From: Oscillospiraceae bacterium
GTDB taxonomy: Bacteria > Bacillota > Clostridia > Oscillospirales > Acutalibacteraceae
Length of the DNA: 64,000 nucleotides
NCBI GenBank assembly: GCA_015065925.1
Contig: SVPL01000004.1
Coordinates: forward strand, 1-64,000
Reading direction: 5' to 3'
This document shows, in pieces, positions 1 through 7,903 of the stretch (position 1 is its first letter; the number at the start of each line of letters is the position of its first letter). A model generated the notes under the pieces. It ran no database searches. It was given only the letters and a program-made list of their open reading frames with translations, and was not told the DNA's origin. A program made the translations under genes and the position numbers.

Positions 1-406
1 CGTAGAAGGCGCTGCATCCCACGTCGATTTCTACACAATCGGCGCACATACCGCACTCCTCGCACCATTCGCCCACATCAAAATAGCATTGGTCACAACC
101 GGTACAGTGGGTACCTTTTTCAATAGCGCACTCCAGACACATATTGTCGCCGATTTCCTCGGTGGAGCAGCCGTCGCAGATTTCAGAGCCTGAGCAATCG
201 GTACAAACGCCGCACTCAATACACAGAGCAACGCAGGCATCACATTTGTAACATTCACTGCAATAGGGTGAGCCGTCTATCAAGTCTTCACAATCGGGGC
301 ATCTATGTGCCGCAAATGCCGTAAAGGTGGAAAGGGGAAGCATCCCCACCACCATAACAAACGCAAGGAATATACTTAAAGTCTTTTTAAAAACCTTATT
401 TTTCAT
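1..406 (-). CDS. Cysteine-rich secreted protein, C-terminus off the left edge
   Basis: The first 135 residues are visible; the reading frame is open to the window edge, so the end is missing. It starts with a lysine-rich n-region and a hydrophobic stretch ending near TAFAA, a typical signal peptide. The mature part is packed with Cys-x2-Cys pairs (about one cysteine every four to five residues) with acidic spacers, such as CPDCED, CSECYKCDAC and CIECGVCTDC. This suggests a metal-binding or disulfide-linked extracellular protein, but I recognise no family. A strong AAAGGAGGA ribosome site lies 9-10 bases before the ATG at 406. It follows the surface protein upstream after 48 bp and is probably its operon partner. 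Confidence 0.8.
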   Translation of the reverse strand, partial: MKNKVFKKTLSIFLAFVMVVGMLPLSTFTAFAAHRCPDCEDLIDGSPYCSECYKCDACVALCIECGVCTDCSGSEICDGCSTEEIGDNMCLECAIEKGTHCTGCDQCYFDVGEWCEECGMCADCVEIDVGCSAFY

Positions 407-454
407 TTTTTCACAGTTCCTCCTTTGGGAGTTTTCGCAATTTTTATGGGTTGT

Positions 455-2089
455 TTATTTTGCTTGCTTTTTCTTTTTTAAAACTATAAAGGTAACAACC
501 GAACCTGCTGCAAGCACTAATACTGCGCCTAAAATAATCCATAAAAGGGCGTTACCGCCGTCCTCCTGGTCAGAGGCTTCGGCGCCTGTTGTTTCGGTAT
601 CGCCTATATCCTCGGTATCGGTAGCTTCATCGGTAGGGATGTCTGTATCTTCGGTATCGTCAGTATTGTTTGTTTCGGTATTATCGGGTTTTTGAGCAGA
701 AGCGGTATTCTTGCTTGTTGTTTCTTCCGCGGGGGTTTGTGTAGTTGAAGTAACCTCGTTGGTTGTTCCCTCGGGGGTAGAAACAGCTTTTTGATAACCG
801 CATACATCACATTTGTTATCCTTATTTGAATCGGTATGGGCAACCTTATCACCAATTAATGAACCGCAGGTGGAATCGGTGCAGACCTTCCAATGGTAGC
901 CTTCATCATTTTTCCAACCCGAGGCGGTATGGGTGTGTCCCTTTTTGGTGGCGGTGAGGGTAACCGAAGCATTAATACTGCCATCGTCAAATCTTTCAAC
1001 AGTTGCAGATTTTCCGTTGATTTTAGCAGTTACATTATCTGCGAATTTATAACCGTCCTTTGGAGTTAAGGCAATTTTAAGTATGTAATTTGTACCGCCT
1101 GCAAAGGTCTCAGTGGTGCCGGGGCTAATAAAGGATGAGGCAGATTTATACCAAGCAATACCGTTTTTGTAAATTCGGGTAGATACGCCGTTTATTCCGT
1201 TATCACTGTAATAGCCTGTTCCGTCAATTTTGTCATAAGAGGGTTTTGCACCGTCGGCGGGGGCAGTAATGTTAAGACTAAGGGAGTCAACCACTCTTTT
1301 GCCGTCACCGGGTACTAAATTGCTAAGAGAAACAATTGCGTGGGTGCTGTCGGTAAGGCTGATGCTTGCGGTAGAGCCGTTAATGGTGCAAGCGGTGTTA
1401 GATGTAAACTTATAGCCTGTTTTTGCGGTAAGATAGTAGGATACCTTATATTTTGCGCCCTCTTTAAATGGGTTGTTTATGGTAATGTTAATACCGTTAG
1501 ACTGATTTGTCCAAGTAACACCGTTTGTGCAGTTGGACACTGTGCCGTATTTTTCGCTGAAATATTGAGCAGTATCAACCTTTGCATAGGTGGGGGTTTT
1601 ATTAATAACGGGATTCACTACATTAAGACTAACCGAAGTAATAGCCTCTGGCGCCTTTGTTGCTGTTAAGGTTGTTTCTACCATAATGCTGCCATCATCA
1701 AATGAATCAACCGTAGCTGATTTACCGTTGATTTTTGCCGTAACATTTGCGGCAAATGAAAAGTTTCCCTTTGCGGTGAGGGTGATTTTTACGGTATAGG
1801 TTTTGTTAGCCTCAAAGGTAGCGGTAGTACCCGGGCTAAAATAAGAGGAAGCGGATTTGTACCAAGCAATACCGTTTTTGAAAATTCGGGTAGAGGTACC
1901 GTGAAGACCGTTATCACTATAATAACCGCGTCCTTCAATTTTATTGTATGAAGGCTTTTCACCTGCCACGGGAGCAGTTACGGTTAAATCAAGAGTGCTG
2001 ATAGTCTCCGCCTTCGCCGCAAAAACCGAGGTGGGCACCATAGATAAAATAAGCATTGCAACCAATAAAACAGATAATAATTTTTTCAT
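455..2089 (-). CDS. Membrane-anchored extracellular protein with three internal repeats and a zinc-ribbon-like segment
   Basis: 544 residues. Residues 1-27 are a signal peptide. Three related domains of about 110-120 residues follow (roughly 28-145, 146-262, 265-385); the first and third share near-identical blocks (GYYSDNG, TRI[FY]KNGIAWYKSASS, NVTAKINGKSATV) and the middle one is divergent. Next comes a segment with HTHTASGW, HWKVC and CDVCGY, a His/Cys pattern common in Clostridia surface proteins that may bind metal. A Thr/Glu/Asp-rich stalk (about 430-505) leads to one membrane helix and a KKKKQAK cytoplasmic tail, with no LPxTG motif before it. AAGGAG lies upstream of the ATG. It sits between zinc-ribbon genes and a Cys-rich secreted protein. 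Ligand and function unknown. Confidence 0.8.
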   Translation of the reverse strand: MKKLLSVLLVAMLILSMVPTSVFAAKAETISTLDLTVTAPVAGEKPSYNKIEGRGYYSDNGLHGTSTRIFKNGIAWYKSASSYFSPGTTATFEANKTYTVKITLTAKGNFSFAANVTAKINGKSATVDSFDDGSIMVETTLTATKAPEAITSVSLNVVNPVINKTPTYAKVDTAQYFSEKYGTVSNCTNGVTWTNQSNGINITINNPFKEGAKYKVSYYLTAKTGYKFTSNTACTINGSTASISLTDSTHAIVSLSNLVPGDGKRVVDSLSLNITAPADGAKPSYDKIDGTGYYSDNGINGVSTRIYKNGIAWYKSASSFISPGTTETFAGGTNYILKIALTPKDGYKFADNVTAKINGKSATVERFDDGSINASVTLTATKKGHTHTASGWKNDEGYHWKVCTDSTCGSLIGDKVAHTDSNKDNKCDVCGYQKAVSTPEGTTNEVTSTTQTPAEETTSKNTASAQKPDNTETNNTDDTEDTDIPTDEATDTEDIGDTETTGAEASDQEDGGNALLWIILGAVLVLAAGSVVTFIVLKKKKQAK

Positions 2090-2118
2090 AACATTTAATC
2101 TCCTTTTAATAATTTTTA

Positions 2119-2409
2119 TTATGCGTTTTTTAAAATTGGCGTGTTAGCTGACACCTGCTTTCCACAGTTAGAGCAATACTGAGCATCGGGAGTGAGTATT
2201 GTGTCACATTCGGGACAGCATTTATGCCTTCTTTTGTAGCGATCAAAAAGGGTATCCAGAGGTAATTTTTCGCCACATTCGGGGCAATCGGAGGCTTTTG
2301 ACCTTACTGTTTTTCCGCATCTTGGACAGACGCGAAGCTTTTTCATAATATTGGGGCCAAAACCAAATCGCTCTAAATTTTTAAATCTAACCTTTTCTGT
2401 CAATGGCAT
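2119..2409 (-). CDS. Small double zinc-ribbon protein
   Basis: 96 residues from the chosen start. Two zinc ribbons are visible: CPRCGKTVRSKASDCPECG and CCPECDTILTPDAQYCSNCG, each with two Cys-x2-Cys knuckles. Such ribbons bind zinc structurally and often mediate protein or nucleic-acid contacts. The start was set at the second ATG because AAGGGAG sits five bases before it; an ATG at 2424 has no ribosome site. The gene overlaps the end of the upstream zinc-ribbon gene by 23 bp, so the two are probably translationally coupled. No specific function recognised. Confidence 0.7.
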   Translation of the reverse strand: MPLTEKVRFKNLERFGFGPNIMKKLRVCPRCGKTVRSKASDCPECGEKLPLDTLFDRYKRRHKCCPECDTILTPDAQYCSNCGKQVSANTPILKNA

Positions 2410-2773
2410 TCGCGCTCCCTTCATAAATTAGCTTTTTTCCGCAGTGGGGACAGGCAGAAGAAATTTTTTCTAACCGTACCCCGCAGTTTTTACAGTATTT
2501 AGGCTCTGCCTCATAGGGGGCACATTCCACGCACTCCAGAACCTCGGCATTATAAACCGCGTCAATCACCCATTTGCCACATTTATGGCATTGGTTAAAG
2601 TGCTTGCTCGCCTCACCCTCCCAAGCGGTGAGTAAAGCGGATTCCTTGCTTTCGCCCCCATAAATTTCCTTGGTTGTGTAAACGTGAGCGTCAGATACAT
2701 CGCAGTAAAACAAAAATCTATATCCGCCGCTGTCTGTAACACATTTGTATTTTGCTGTGTTGTTTTTTGGCAT
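2387..2773 (-). CDS. Zinc-ribbon protein with an N-terminal domain of unknown function
   Basis: 128 residues. The N-terminal 55 residues form a small mixed domain without recognised relatives. Four CxxC knuckles follow: CHKCG, CVECA, CKNCG and CPHCG, giving two zinc ribbons. The start is the third of three in-frame candidates (GTG 2782, ATG 2779, ATG 2773), because GGAG lies eight bases before 2773 and too close to the others. It is the first gene of the four-gene minus-strand operon that ends in the cysteine-rich secreted protein. The N-terminus could be a reader of host-cell or protein signals, but nothing in the sequence proves this. Confidence 0.7.
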   Translation of the reverse strand: MPKNNTAKYKCVTDSGGYRFLFYCDVSDAHVYTTKEIYGGESKESALLTAWEGEASKHFNQCHKCGKWVIDAVYNAEVLECVECAPYEAEPKYCKNCGVRLEKISSACPHCGKKLIYEGSANAIDRKG

Positions 2774-2811
2774 TACCATCACTCCTTTTATCAGGTAAAG
2801 TTTTTATAATC

Positions 2812-2840
2812 TTGACTGAATTAAATATTTATAGTATAAT
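2812..2840 (+). promoter_or_regulatory. Housekeeping-type promoter for the LuxR-family gene
   Basis: TTGACT at 2812-2817, a 17-bp spacer and TATAAT at 2835-2840. Transcription would start near 2847 and leave a leader of about 170 bases before the gene at 3020. The leader contains the AAAGTGTGG repeats. Confidence 0.7.
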
Positions 2841-2892
2841 GCTAATATAAACCTTACAAGTATAATTTTACTAATATTACCAACAAATTTCG

Positions 2893-2961
2893 CCACACTT
2901 TGGGCAGAAAAAAGTGTGGGTTTTAAGATTTATTTTTAAAAAAGTGTGGGAAAAAGTGTGG
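2893..2961 (+). repeat. One inverted and three direct copies of AAAGTGTGG in a leader
   Basis: CCACACTTT at 2893-2901 is the exact reverse complement of AAAGTGTGG at 2911-2919, 2941-2949 and 2953-2961. All lie between the promoter at 2812-2840 and the start codon at 3020. The single inverted copy could pair in RNA with any of the three direct copies, or the sites could be protein-binding boxes. Confidence 0.75.
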
Positions 2962-3019
2962 TATAGCTATTAAATTTGTTAAATCAGAGTAGTTTATATT
3001 TTGGCCTAGGAGAAATTCT

Positions 3020-4117
3020 ATGAAAAAATATGTAATTGGAATATTCGCCTTAATGTGGGTAACCTTTGGGCTTTCGGGGTGTACTTCCCCGGGAAAGAAA
3101 TCGGCAAGCTTATCGATTGTTTACTGCGTTGCCACCCTGATTTCTTTATTGCTTTTAATAGGTTGCCTTTGTTTGGTGCGCAAAAATAAAAAATGGTTTG
3201 TATTACTTTTTTCCTCTGTTTTGGTGGTTAATATCGGCTACACCTTTTTATCGGTATCCTCAAATCTGCAAACCGCCCTTCTTGCCAACCGTATATCCTA
3301 TTTGGGTTCGGTATTTTTGCCCTTGGCAATGCTAATGATAATTTTGAAAATCACCAATACCAAATATAAAAAATGGTTTCCGATTTCACTGTTTATACTT
3401 GCTATAATTATATTCCTGATTGCCGCAAGTCCCGGAATATTAAAAATTTACTATAAAGAGGTTTCCTTCCAAATTGTTAACGGTATTTCAAACCTTGTAA
3501 AGGTTTACGGGCCCTTGCATCCCATATATCTTGTGTATTTGTTGGGATATTTCACCGCTATGGTTATGGTTATTATTCGGGCATCCATAAAGAAAACCTT
3601 TGATAACGCCTCCCATGCCATAATTGTTGCAATTGCAGTGCTTGTTAACATTGGAGTATGGTATATTGAGCAGATTACAAAAATTGATTTTGAGTTTCTT
3701 TCGGTATCCTACATAATCAGCGAACTGTTTTTACTGGGCGTTCATATGGTTATAAAGGAAAACCAACGATTGCGGGAGTTGGTAAAACAAAAAGAGGAAG
3801 CTCTTTTGACTATAAATAGCACAGACGAGCCTAAAATCATTGGCACCGTATCGGTTGAAGCTATGGATTTTTTCGCCCGCGGAGCTGAAACTCTGACCTC
3901 GCAAGAGCGCCAAATTTTTGAGGCATATATAAACGGAAAATCCACAAAAGAAATAATGAGCACCCTAAACATAAAAGAAAACACCTTGAAATTCCATAAT
4001 AAAAATCTTTATGGAAAATTAGGTGTATCATCACGAAAACAACTTCTTGAGGTTTATAGAGCAATTAAAGCAGATATGAAAAAAAGCGGAGACAAAGCTA
4101 CCGTGGTTATTAAATAG
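3020..4117 (+). CDS. Membrane-bound LuxR/GerE-type transcriptional regulator
   Basis: 365 residues. The N-terminal 230 residues hold about seven to eight hydrophobic helices, like the sensor region of some membrane histidine kinases. A polar linker (about 245-285) leads to a C-terminal helix-turn-helix (about 290-350) with the LuxR/GerE pattern: LTSQERQIFEAYINGKSTKE, IKENTLKFHNKNLYGKLGV. There is no kinase or receiver domain, so it appears to couple a membrane sensor directly to DNA binding. AGGAG lies seven bases before the ATG. It is transcribed away from the zinc-ribbon/surface-protein operon at 1-2773, which is a possible target. The ligand cannot be told from sequence. Confidence 0.8.
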   Translation: MKKYVIGIFALMWVTFGLSGCTSPGKKSASLSIVYCVATLISLLLLIGCLCLVRKNKKWFVLLFSSVLVVNIGYTFLSVSSNLQTALLANRISYLGSVFLPLAMLMIILKITNTKYKKWFPISLFILAIIIFLIAASPGILKIYYKEVSFQIVNGISNLVKVYGPLHPIYLVYLLGYFTAMVMVIIRASIKKTFDNASHAIIVAIAVLVNIGVWYIEQITKIDFEFLSVSYIISELFLLGVHMVIKENQRLRELVKQKEEALLTINSTDEPKIIGTVSVEAMDFFARGAETLTSQERQIFEAYINGKSTKEIMSTLNIKENTLKFHNKNLYGKLGVSSRKQLLEVYRAIKADMKKSGDKATVVIK

Positions 4118-4183
4118 CAATTATAAAAAGCATTTTTTGATTACAAAATCATAAAATAAAGCAACTTAAATTAAAATAAAACG

Positions 4184-4214
4184 GGGAAGAAGCGATAATT
4201 TTTTGCTTCTTCCC
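4184..4214. terminator. Hairpin terminator, GGGAAGAAGC family
   Basis: GGGAAGAAGC at 4184-4193 pairs exactly with GCTTCTTCCC at 4205-4214, following the LuxR-type gene. The T run after it is weak. The same stem sequence recurs in three other terminators in the window (18511, 33797, 35493). Confidence 0.65.
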
Positions 4215-4289
4215 TATTATTTATTAGGTTTTTATTATTTAATTTGTTGTGTAAATTGGGGTTTGAAGATGAAATTGTATTAAACAGAT

Positions 4290-4362
4290 GTAGGGAACGG
4301 CCAGCGTGCCGTTCCTAAAAAATGTGGTAATTATACGGAACAACACATTGGTTGTTCCCTAC
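4290..4362. repeat. 73-bp dispersed element with GTAGGGAAC ends
   Basis: Starts with GTAGGGAAC and ends with GTTCCCTAC. Two sub-palindromes are visible (GGAACGGC with GCCGTTCC; GGAACAAC with GTTGTTCC). The right 44 bases (4319-4362) recur in inverse orientation at 23504-23549. The flanks also share AAATTGGGGTTT (4254-4265) with the palindromic element at 45901, and AAAACTATC-CGCAATAAAA with 35586-35604. The rest of 4118-4461 holds no gene. Confidence 0.6.
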
Positions 4363-4461
4363 AAGTTTGAAAGGCATTTCGCCTTTCAAACTACAATTTA
4401 TCTGTTAAATTAATTCTGCATTCACAAAACTATCTCGCAATAAAAACGCTTAGCGTTCAAT

Positions 4462-5064
4462 TTAAGTATGATTGTTTTGTTTGGTTTTAAGTATGGGAGA
4501 GAGTTTTTTATAAATCATAAAGCAAATTACGGCGTCGATAATTCCCTTCGCAAAATTAAAGGGAAGATTGAAAATTACAAGGCACTTTAAAAGGGAATTA
4601 CAGGATGGCAACAAGGCTTGATAGGCGCCTATAATGGCTTCCATTGGCATAAAATTGGTATAAAACGGATATGTTATAAAATAGTTTGTTGCAATACCTA
4701 TTACCGCCATCAAAATGGCACCCGATACCGAGCCTATTAACGCTCCCGTGCGAGTTTTTTTGTATTTGTAGATAAGGCCTGCGCTTCCCACAAAAATTGC
4801 TCCTAAAATAAAGTTGGAAAGCTCACCTACACCCGCCGTTGTTGTGATAAATAGATGAAGCAGATTTTTAACAAAGCAAACCACAATTCCCTGAACGGGG
4901 CCTAAGGCAAAGGCTGTTATAAGTGCGGGTAGCTCCGAAAAATCAAACTTAATAAATCCCGGAATTATAAAGGGTAGTGGAAATTCCAAAATCATTAAAA
5001 TAAATCCAATTGCGCTCATTATTCCCATAACCGTAATGCTTTTTGTGTTTATTGCTTTTTGCAT
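4462..5064 (-). CDS. ribU: Riboflavin ECF transporter substrate-binding S component RibU
   Basis: 200 residues, about six membrane helices, the usual size for an ECF S component. RibU captures riboflavin and works with a shared energising module (EcfA, EcfA', EcfT), which is not in this window. The family pattern is clear: KSITVMGIMSAIGFILM at the N-terminus, PGFIKFDFSELPALI and GPVQGIVVCFVKNLLH. The start was moved to the ATG at 5064 because GGAGG lies just upstream; the longer frame reads through the riboswitch terminator. An FMN riboswitch with its own terminator and a consensus promoter precede it, which independently supports riboflavin as substrate. Confidence 0.92.
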   Translation of the reverse strand: MQKAINTKSITVMGIMSAIGFILMILEFPLPFIIPGFIKFDFSELPALITAFALGPVQGIVVCFVKNLLHLFITTTAGVGELSNFILGAIFVGSAGLIYKYKKTRTGALIGSVSGAILMAVIGIATNYFITYPFYTNFMPMEAIIGAYQALLPSCNSLLKCLVIFNLPFNFAKGIIDAVICFMIYKKLSPILKTKQNNHT

Positions 5065-5079
5065 TTTTAAATTACCTCC

Positions 5080-5118
5080 AAAAAAAGCCCTGTCTTTTAA
5101 AAATAAAAAGACAGGGCA
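5080..5118 (-). terminator. Intrinsic terminator of the FMN riboswitch
   Basis: On the minus strand GCCCTGTCTTTT (5106-5117) pairs with AAAAGACAGGGC (5087-5098), followed by seven T. The ribU ribosome site GGAGG comes directly after, so this is the expression platform: bound FMN should stop transcription here. Confidence 0.88.
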
Positions 5119-5146
5119 TAAGTGTTTTAGTATAATATTAACACTT

Positions 5147-5298
5147 TCTTCTCTCATCCGGACTTTACAGACTATATAAATCTGTTTACCGTCGGTTTTG
5201 GAGTTTCACCAAATCGGCTACGAAAATTTCCGTAGTTCACGGACTTAAAGGCATTTGCCTTATCACCGTCGGTGGGGAATTTCACCCCGCCCCGAAGA
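5147..5298 (-). promoter_or_regulatory. FMN riboswitch (RFN element) controlling ribU
   Basis: Read on the minus strand it has the conserved RFN blocks in order: CGGGGCGGGGTGAAATTCCC, ACCGACGGTGATAAGGC, AGTCCGTGAAC, GATTTGGTGAAACTCC, ACCGACGGT and AAAGTCCGGATGAGAGAAG. It lies between the promoter and the ribU terminator. Known RFN elements bind FMN and repress riboflavin genes when FMN is high. Confidence 0.95.
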
Positions 5299-5310
5299 AA
5301 TCTTTTTTAC

Positions 5311-5339
5311 ATTATATGATAATCAGTGGCTTTTGTCAA
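5311..5339 (-). promoter_or_regulatory. Consensus promoter for the ribU riboswitch transcript
   Basis: On the minus strand TTGACA (5334-5339), a 17-bp spacer and TATAAT (5311-5316): a perfect match to the vegetative sigma consensus. It begins just before the FMN riboswitch. Confidence 0.88.
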
Positions 5340-5344
5340 CCGTT

Positions 5345-6721
5345 TTACAGCAAATCGGTAAAGGTTGCAACATAACCCAAAATAAATACGGCTAAAACAA
5401 TTACGGGTAAAATGTAGCTAACATAAACTCTCATCCAGTTGGGGAACTTAATGCCCTTACCTGTGTTAGCTTCCTCTTGGAAGTTTTTAAAGCCCCAACC
5501 CTTTTTACGGGTGCAGAAGAACAGGTACACAAGGCAACCCAAGGGAAGAAGGTTGTAGCTTACAATAAAGTCCTCTAAATCCAAAACACCTGTGCCTTCG
5601 CCAAGGGGCTGGAAGCTCGACCAAAGGTTAAAGCCAAGCACACAGGGTATGGAAAGAACGATTATTGCAATTATGTTTACTAAAACTGCCTTTTTGCGGG
5701 ACCAATTAAGTAAATCCATAGCAAAGGAAATAATGTTTTCAAACACCGCAATAAGGGTGGAAAGGGCGGCGAAGCTTAAGAATACAAAGAATAGAGTACC
5801 CCAAATTCTTCCGCCCGTCATTTTTGCAAATATGTTGGGCAGGGTTTCAAAAATAAGTCCGGGGCCTGCACCTGCGTCAACACCAAAGGAGAAGCAGGCG
5901 GGGAATATAATAAGACCAGCCATAAGGGCAACACCCGTATCTAAAAGGGTGATGTTAATGGATTCGGTGAGAAGTGTGCGGTCCTTTCCAACATAGCTAC
6001 CGAAAATAGCCATTGAGCCAATACCTATGGAAAGGGTGAAAAGCGCCTGACTCATTGCGGCATAGATGGCATTAAAAATTCCGTTTTTGGCAAGGTTTTC
6101 AAAATTGGGAACAAGGTAGAAGGCAATTCCTTCTGACGCGCCATCAAGCAAAATACTGTTTATGGATAGCACAACCATAAGCCCAAGCAGACAAACCATC
6201 ATAACCTTTGTTACACGCTCAACCCCCTTTTGAAGTCCAAGACTGCAAATGCCAAAGCCTAAAAGGATGGCAATAACCATCCAGATTATTTGGGGGATGG
6301 GCTCTGCCAACATAGAGTTGTAGGAAGCGGTTATGGCGTCGGAGCTTGCGTTTGCAAAATCGCCCTTTGCCATTTTAAAAACATAAGATAGCATCCAGCC
6401 CGAAACATTGGTGTAGAACATCATAAGCAGATAGTTACCCGCCATACCGAAGTATGACGCAAGATGCCACTTTGTGCCCTCGGGCTCTAGGGTTTTAAAG
6501 CTTGAAGCACAGCTTTTTCGCGAGGCTCTGCCGACGGCAAACTCCATTGTCATAAGGGGAATACCGAAAATTGCCAAAAAGAAAAGATAAATAAGTACAA
6601 ATGCCGCGCCGCCGTACTGACCTGTTATGTAGGGGAATTTCCACACATTGCCAATTCCAATGGCACAACCGGCACTTATAAGCAAGAAACCAAGTCTGGA
6701 GCCGAATTTTTCTCTTGCCAT
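5345..6721 (-). CDS. Sodium-dependent neurotransmitter:Na+ symporter (SNF/NSS) family transporter
   Basis: 458 residues with about eleven to twelve membrane helices. The family signature is at the N-terminus: GSRLGFLLISAGCAIGIGNVWKFP, YITGQYGGAAFVLIYL and GIPLMTMEFAVGR. Unwound-helix glycines and Na+-site residues are in this region. Bacterial members import amino acids or related amines with Na+; the substrate here is unknown. The start was placed at the ATG (6721) with AAAGGA ten bases upstream, not at an in-frame GTG nine bases earlier, which would touch the ribosome site. It lies between the ribU and thiT transcription units with its own short upstream region and is probably independent of both riboswitches. 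Confidence 0.9.
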   Translation of the reverse strand: MAREKFGSRLGFLLISAGCAIGIGNVWKFPYITGQYGGAAFVLIYLFFLAIFGIPLMTMEFAVGRASRKSCASSFKTLEPEGTKWHLASYFGMAGNYLLMMFYTNVSGWMLSYVFKMAKGDFANASSDAITASYNSMLAEPIPQIIWMVIAILLGFGICSLGLQKGVERVTKVMMVCLLGLMVVLSINSILLDGASEGIAFYLVPNFENLAKNGIFNAIYAAMSQALFTLSIGIGSMAIFGSYVGKDRTLLTESINITLLDTGVALMAGLIIFPACFSFGVDAGAGPGLIFETLPNIFAKMTGGRIWGTLFFVFLSFAALSTLIAVFENIISFAMDLLNWSRKKAVLVNIIAIIVLSIPCVLGFNLWSSFQPLGEGTGVLDLEDFIVSYNLLPLGCLVYLFFCTRKKGWGFKNFQEEANTGKGIKFPNWMRVYVSYILPVIVLAVFILGYVATFTDLL

Positions 6722-6785
6722 AAAAAACACATCCTTTAGATTTGAAATTCTTAATAAGTATATCGAAAATTCGGCTCTAAGTCAA

Positions 6786-7604
6786 TCATTTTTTAACTCT
6801 GCGGGATAATAAATTGAAAATTATTGTCCACAGAACGCCCATTAAGGTTACGATAACAACGGTAGTAAAATTAACTGCTGTAATTCCCGTAATATCAAAC
6901 TCGCCCGTTTCAGCGTTTTGCAGCTTAGGAGCAATAAGTAAAATATCGGTAATAAATGCGGCAAGAGCCCCCAAAGAACCTAAAGCCCTTAAATAAAATG
7001 TGGGTTTGGGAAGGTTTTCTTTTTTGGTTCGGGTGAGATTTTCGCCCTCAAAATTTATTGCACTGCTTAAATAAAGGGCGCCCGCTACTGCAATAATAAG
7101 CTCGGGGAGCATATATGTTGCGTTGTAGGCAATGGAGTAAATAAAGGCTTGGGTGTTTGGAATGGAAAGTCCTGCCCACACCGTACAGCCCGAAATAACG
7201 TGGCAGATATACCTTAAAAGGCATACAAGAGCAGTACCCGAAACGATGGAATAGCTTTGTTTTTTGAAAATATTTTTGAAAATGCCGCCAAATCCGCTTA
7301 CTGAGAAGGCGATTATATAATCAAGCAGAATTATTGCAACCGCCGCCGTGGGAGAGGTGGCGTAGGATAGGGTGTTAAGTCCCATTAATAGCTGTAAAAT
7401 ACCGTTTGCAAAGCCTACTCCAAAGCCCCAAACAAGCCCAAAACGATAGGCAATCAAAATGGGTGGGAGCATACTGCATAGGGTTATGCTTCCGCCATAG
7501 GGCAGGTCAAGAAGCTTTAAATAACTTAAAATCAGGGTAAGCGCAAGCAGAACCGCGCTTTCGGTAAGCCTTTTTGTGAAATTTTTTTTGTTGTTTTTCA
7601 ACAT
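6786..7604 (-). CDS. thiT: Thiamine ECF transporter S component (ThiT-like) with C-terminal extension
   Basis: 272 residues. The first about 190 match ThiT: TESAVLLALTLILSYLKLL, GGSITLCSMLPPILIAYRFG, GFANGILQLLMG and RYICHVISGCTVWAG, the last two in the thiamine-binding region. ThiT delivers thiamine to a shared ECF energising module, absent here. About 80 extra residues follow, with two more predicted membrane helices separated by a loop (about 205-228 and 245-266), which ordinary ThiT proteins lack. The ATG at 7604 has AAAGGA six bases upstream. A TPP riboswitch, terminator and promoter precede it, supporting thiamine as substrate independently of the protein sequence. Confidence 0.88.
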   Translation of the reverse strand: MLKNNKKNFTKRLTESAVLLALTLILSYLKLLDLPYGGSITLCSMLPPILIAYRFGLVWGFGVGFANGILQLLMGLNTLSYATSPTAAVAIILLDYIIAFSVSGFGGIFKNIFKKQSYSIVSGTALVCLLRYICHVISGCTVWAGLSIPNTQAFIYSIAYNATYMLPELIIAVAGALYLSSAINFEGENLTRTKKENLPKPTFYLRALGSLGALAAFITDILLIAPKLQNAETGEFDITGITAVNFTTVVIVTLMGVLWTIIFNLLSRRVKK

Positions 7605-7634
7605 TCATCATCCTTTAAAAATAAATTATGACAA

Positions 7635-7667
7635 ACAAAAACCGCCCTCACATTTAAGTGGGGCGGA
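7635..7667 (-). terminator. Intrinsic terminator of the TPP riboswitch
   Basis: On the minus strand CCGCCCCAC and GTGAGGGCGG flank a TTAAAT loop and are followed by TTTTTGTTT. It lies between the riboswitch and thiT and is the likely expression platform. Confidence 0.82.
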
Positions 7668-7742
7668 ACTGATAACTGTTAAAGTCAAGCCAAAGTTAAA
7701 GCCTAAGCTCTGCTTTAACCCAAGCGCTTAGAGGCTTGAAAA

Positions 7743-7851
7743 AACATCCCTCCGTCGGAATTACCCGAATCAGGTTCCAGAGTTGGGTAGTAAACCCTCT
7801 CAGCCGAATGACAAAAATCCGCGGAATTTTCGTCAAAAACAGCACCCCTTG
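7743..7851 (-). promoter_or_regulatory. TPP riboswitch (THI element) controlling thiT
   Basis: On the minus strand it shows the conserved THI blocks: GGGGTGC, GGCTGAGAGGG, ACCC, GGAACCTGATTCGGGTAAT and CCGACGGAGGGATG. TPP binding is known to reduce expression of downstream thiamine genes in this group. Confidence 0.95.
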
Positions 7852-7867
7852 TTTTGTTGTCAAGGCA

Positions 7868-7896
7868 ATTATAATACAGCTTTATAAATTTGTCAA
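7868..7896 (-). promoter_or_regulatory. Consensus promoter for the thiT riboswitch transcript
   Basis: On the minus strand TTGACA (7891-7896), 17-bp spacer, TATAAT (7868-7873), directly upstream of the TPP riboswitch. It lies immediately before the end of spoIIQ, which is read the same way. Confidence 0.85.
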
Positions 7897-7903
7897 GAAA
7901 AAA

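Noticed and set aside
31-258. 75-residue open frame on the minus strand at the left edge
   Set aside because: It is out of frame with the longer reading frame from the ATG at 406, which has a signal peptide, a strong ribosome site and regular CxxC pairs.
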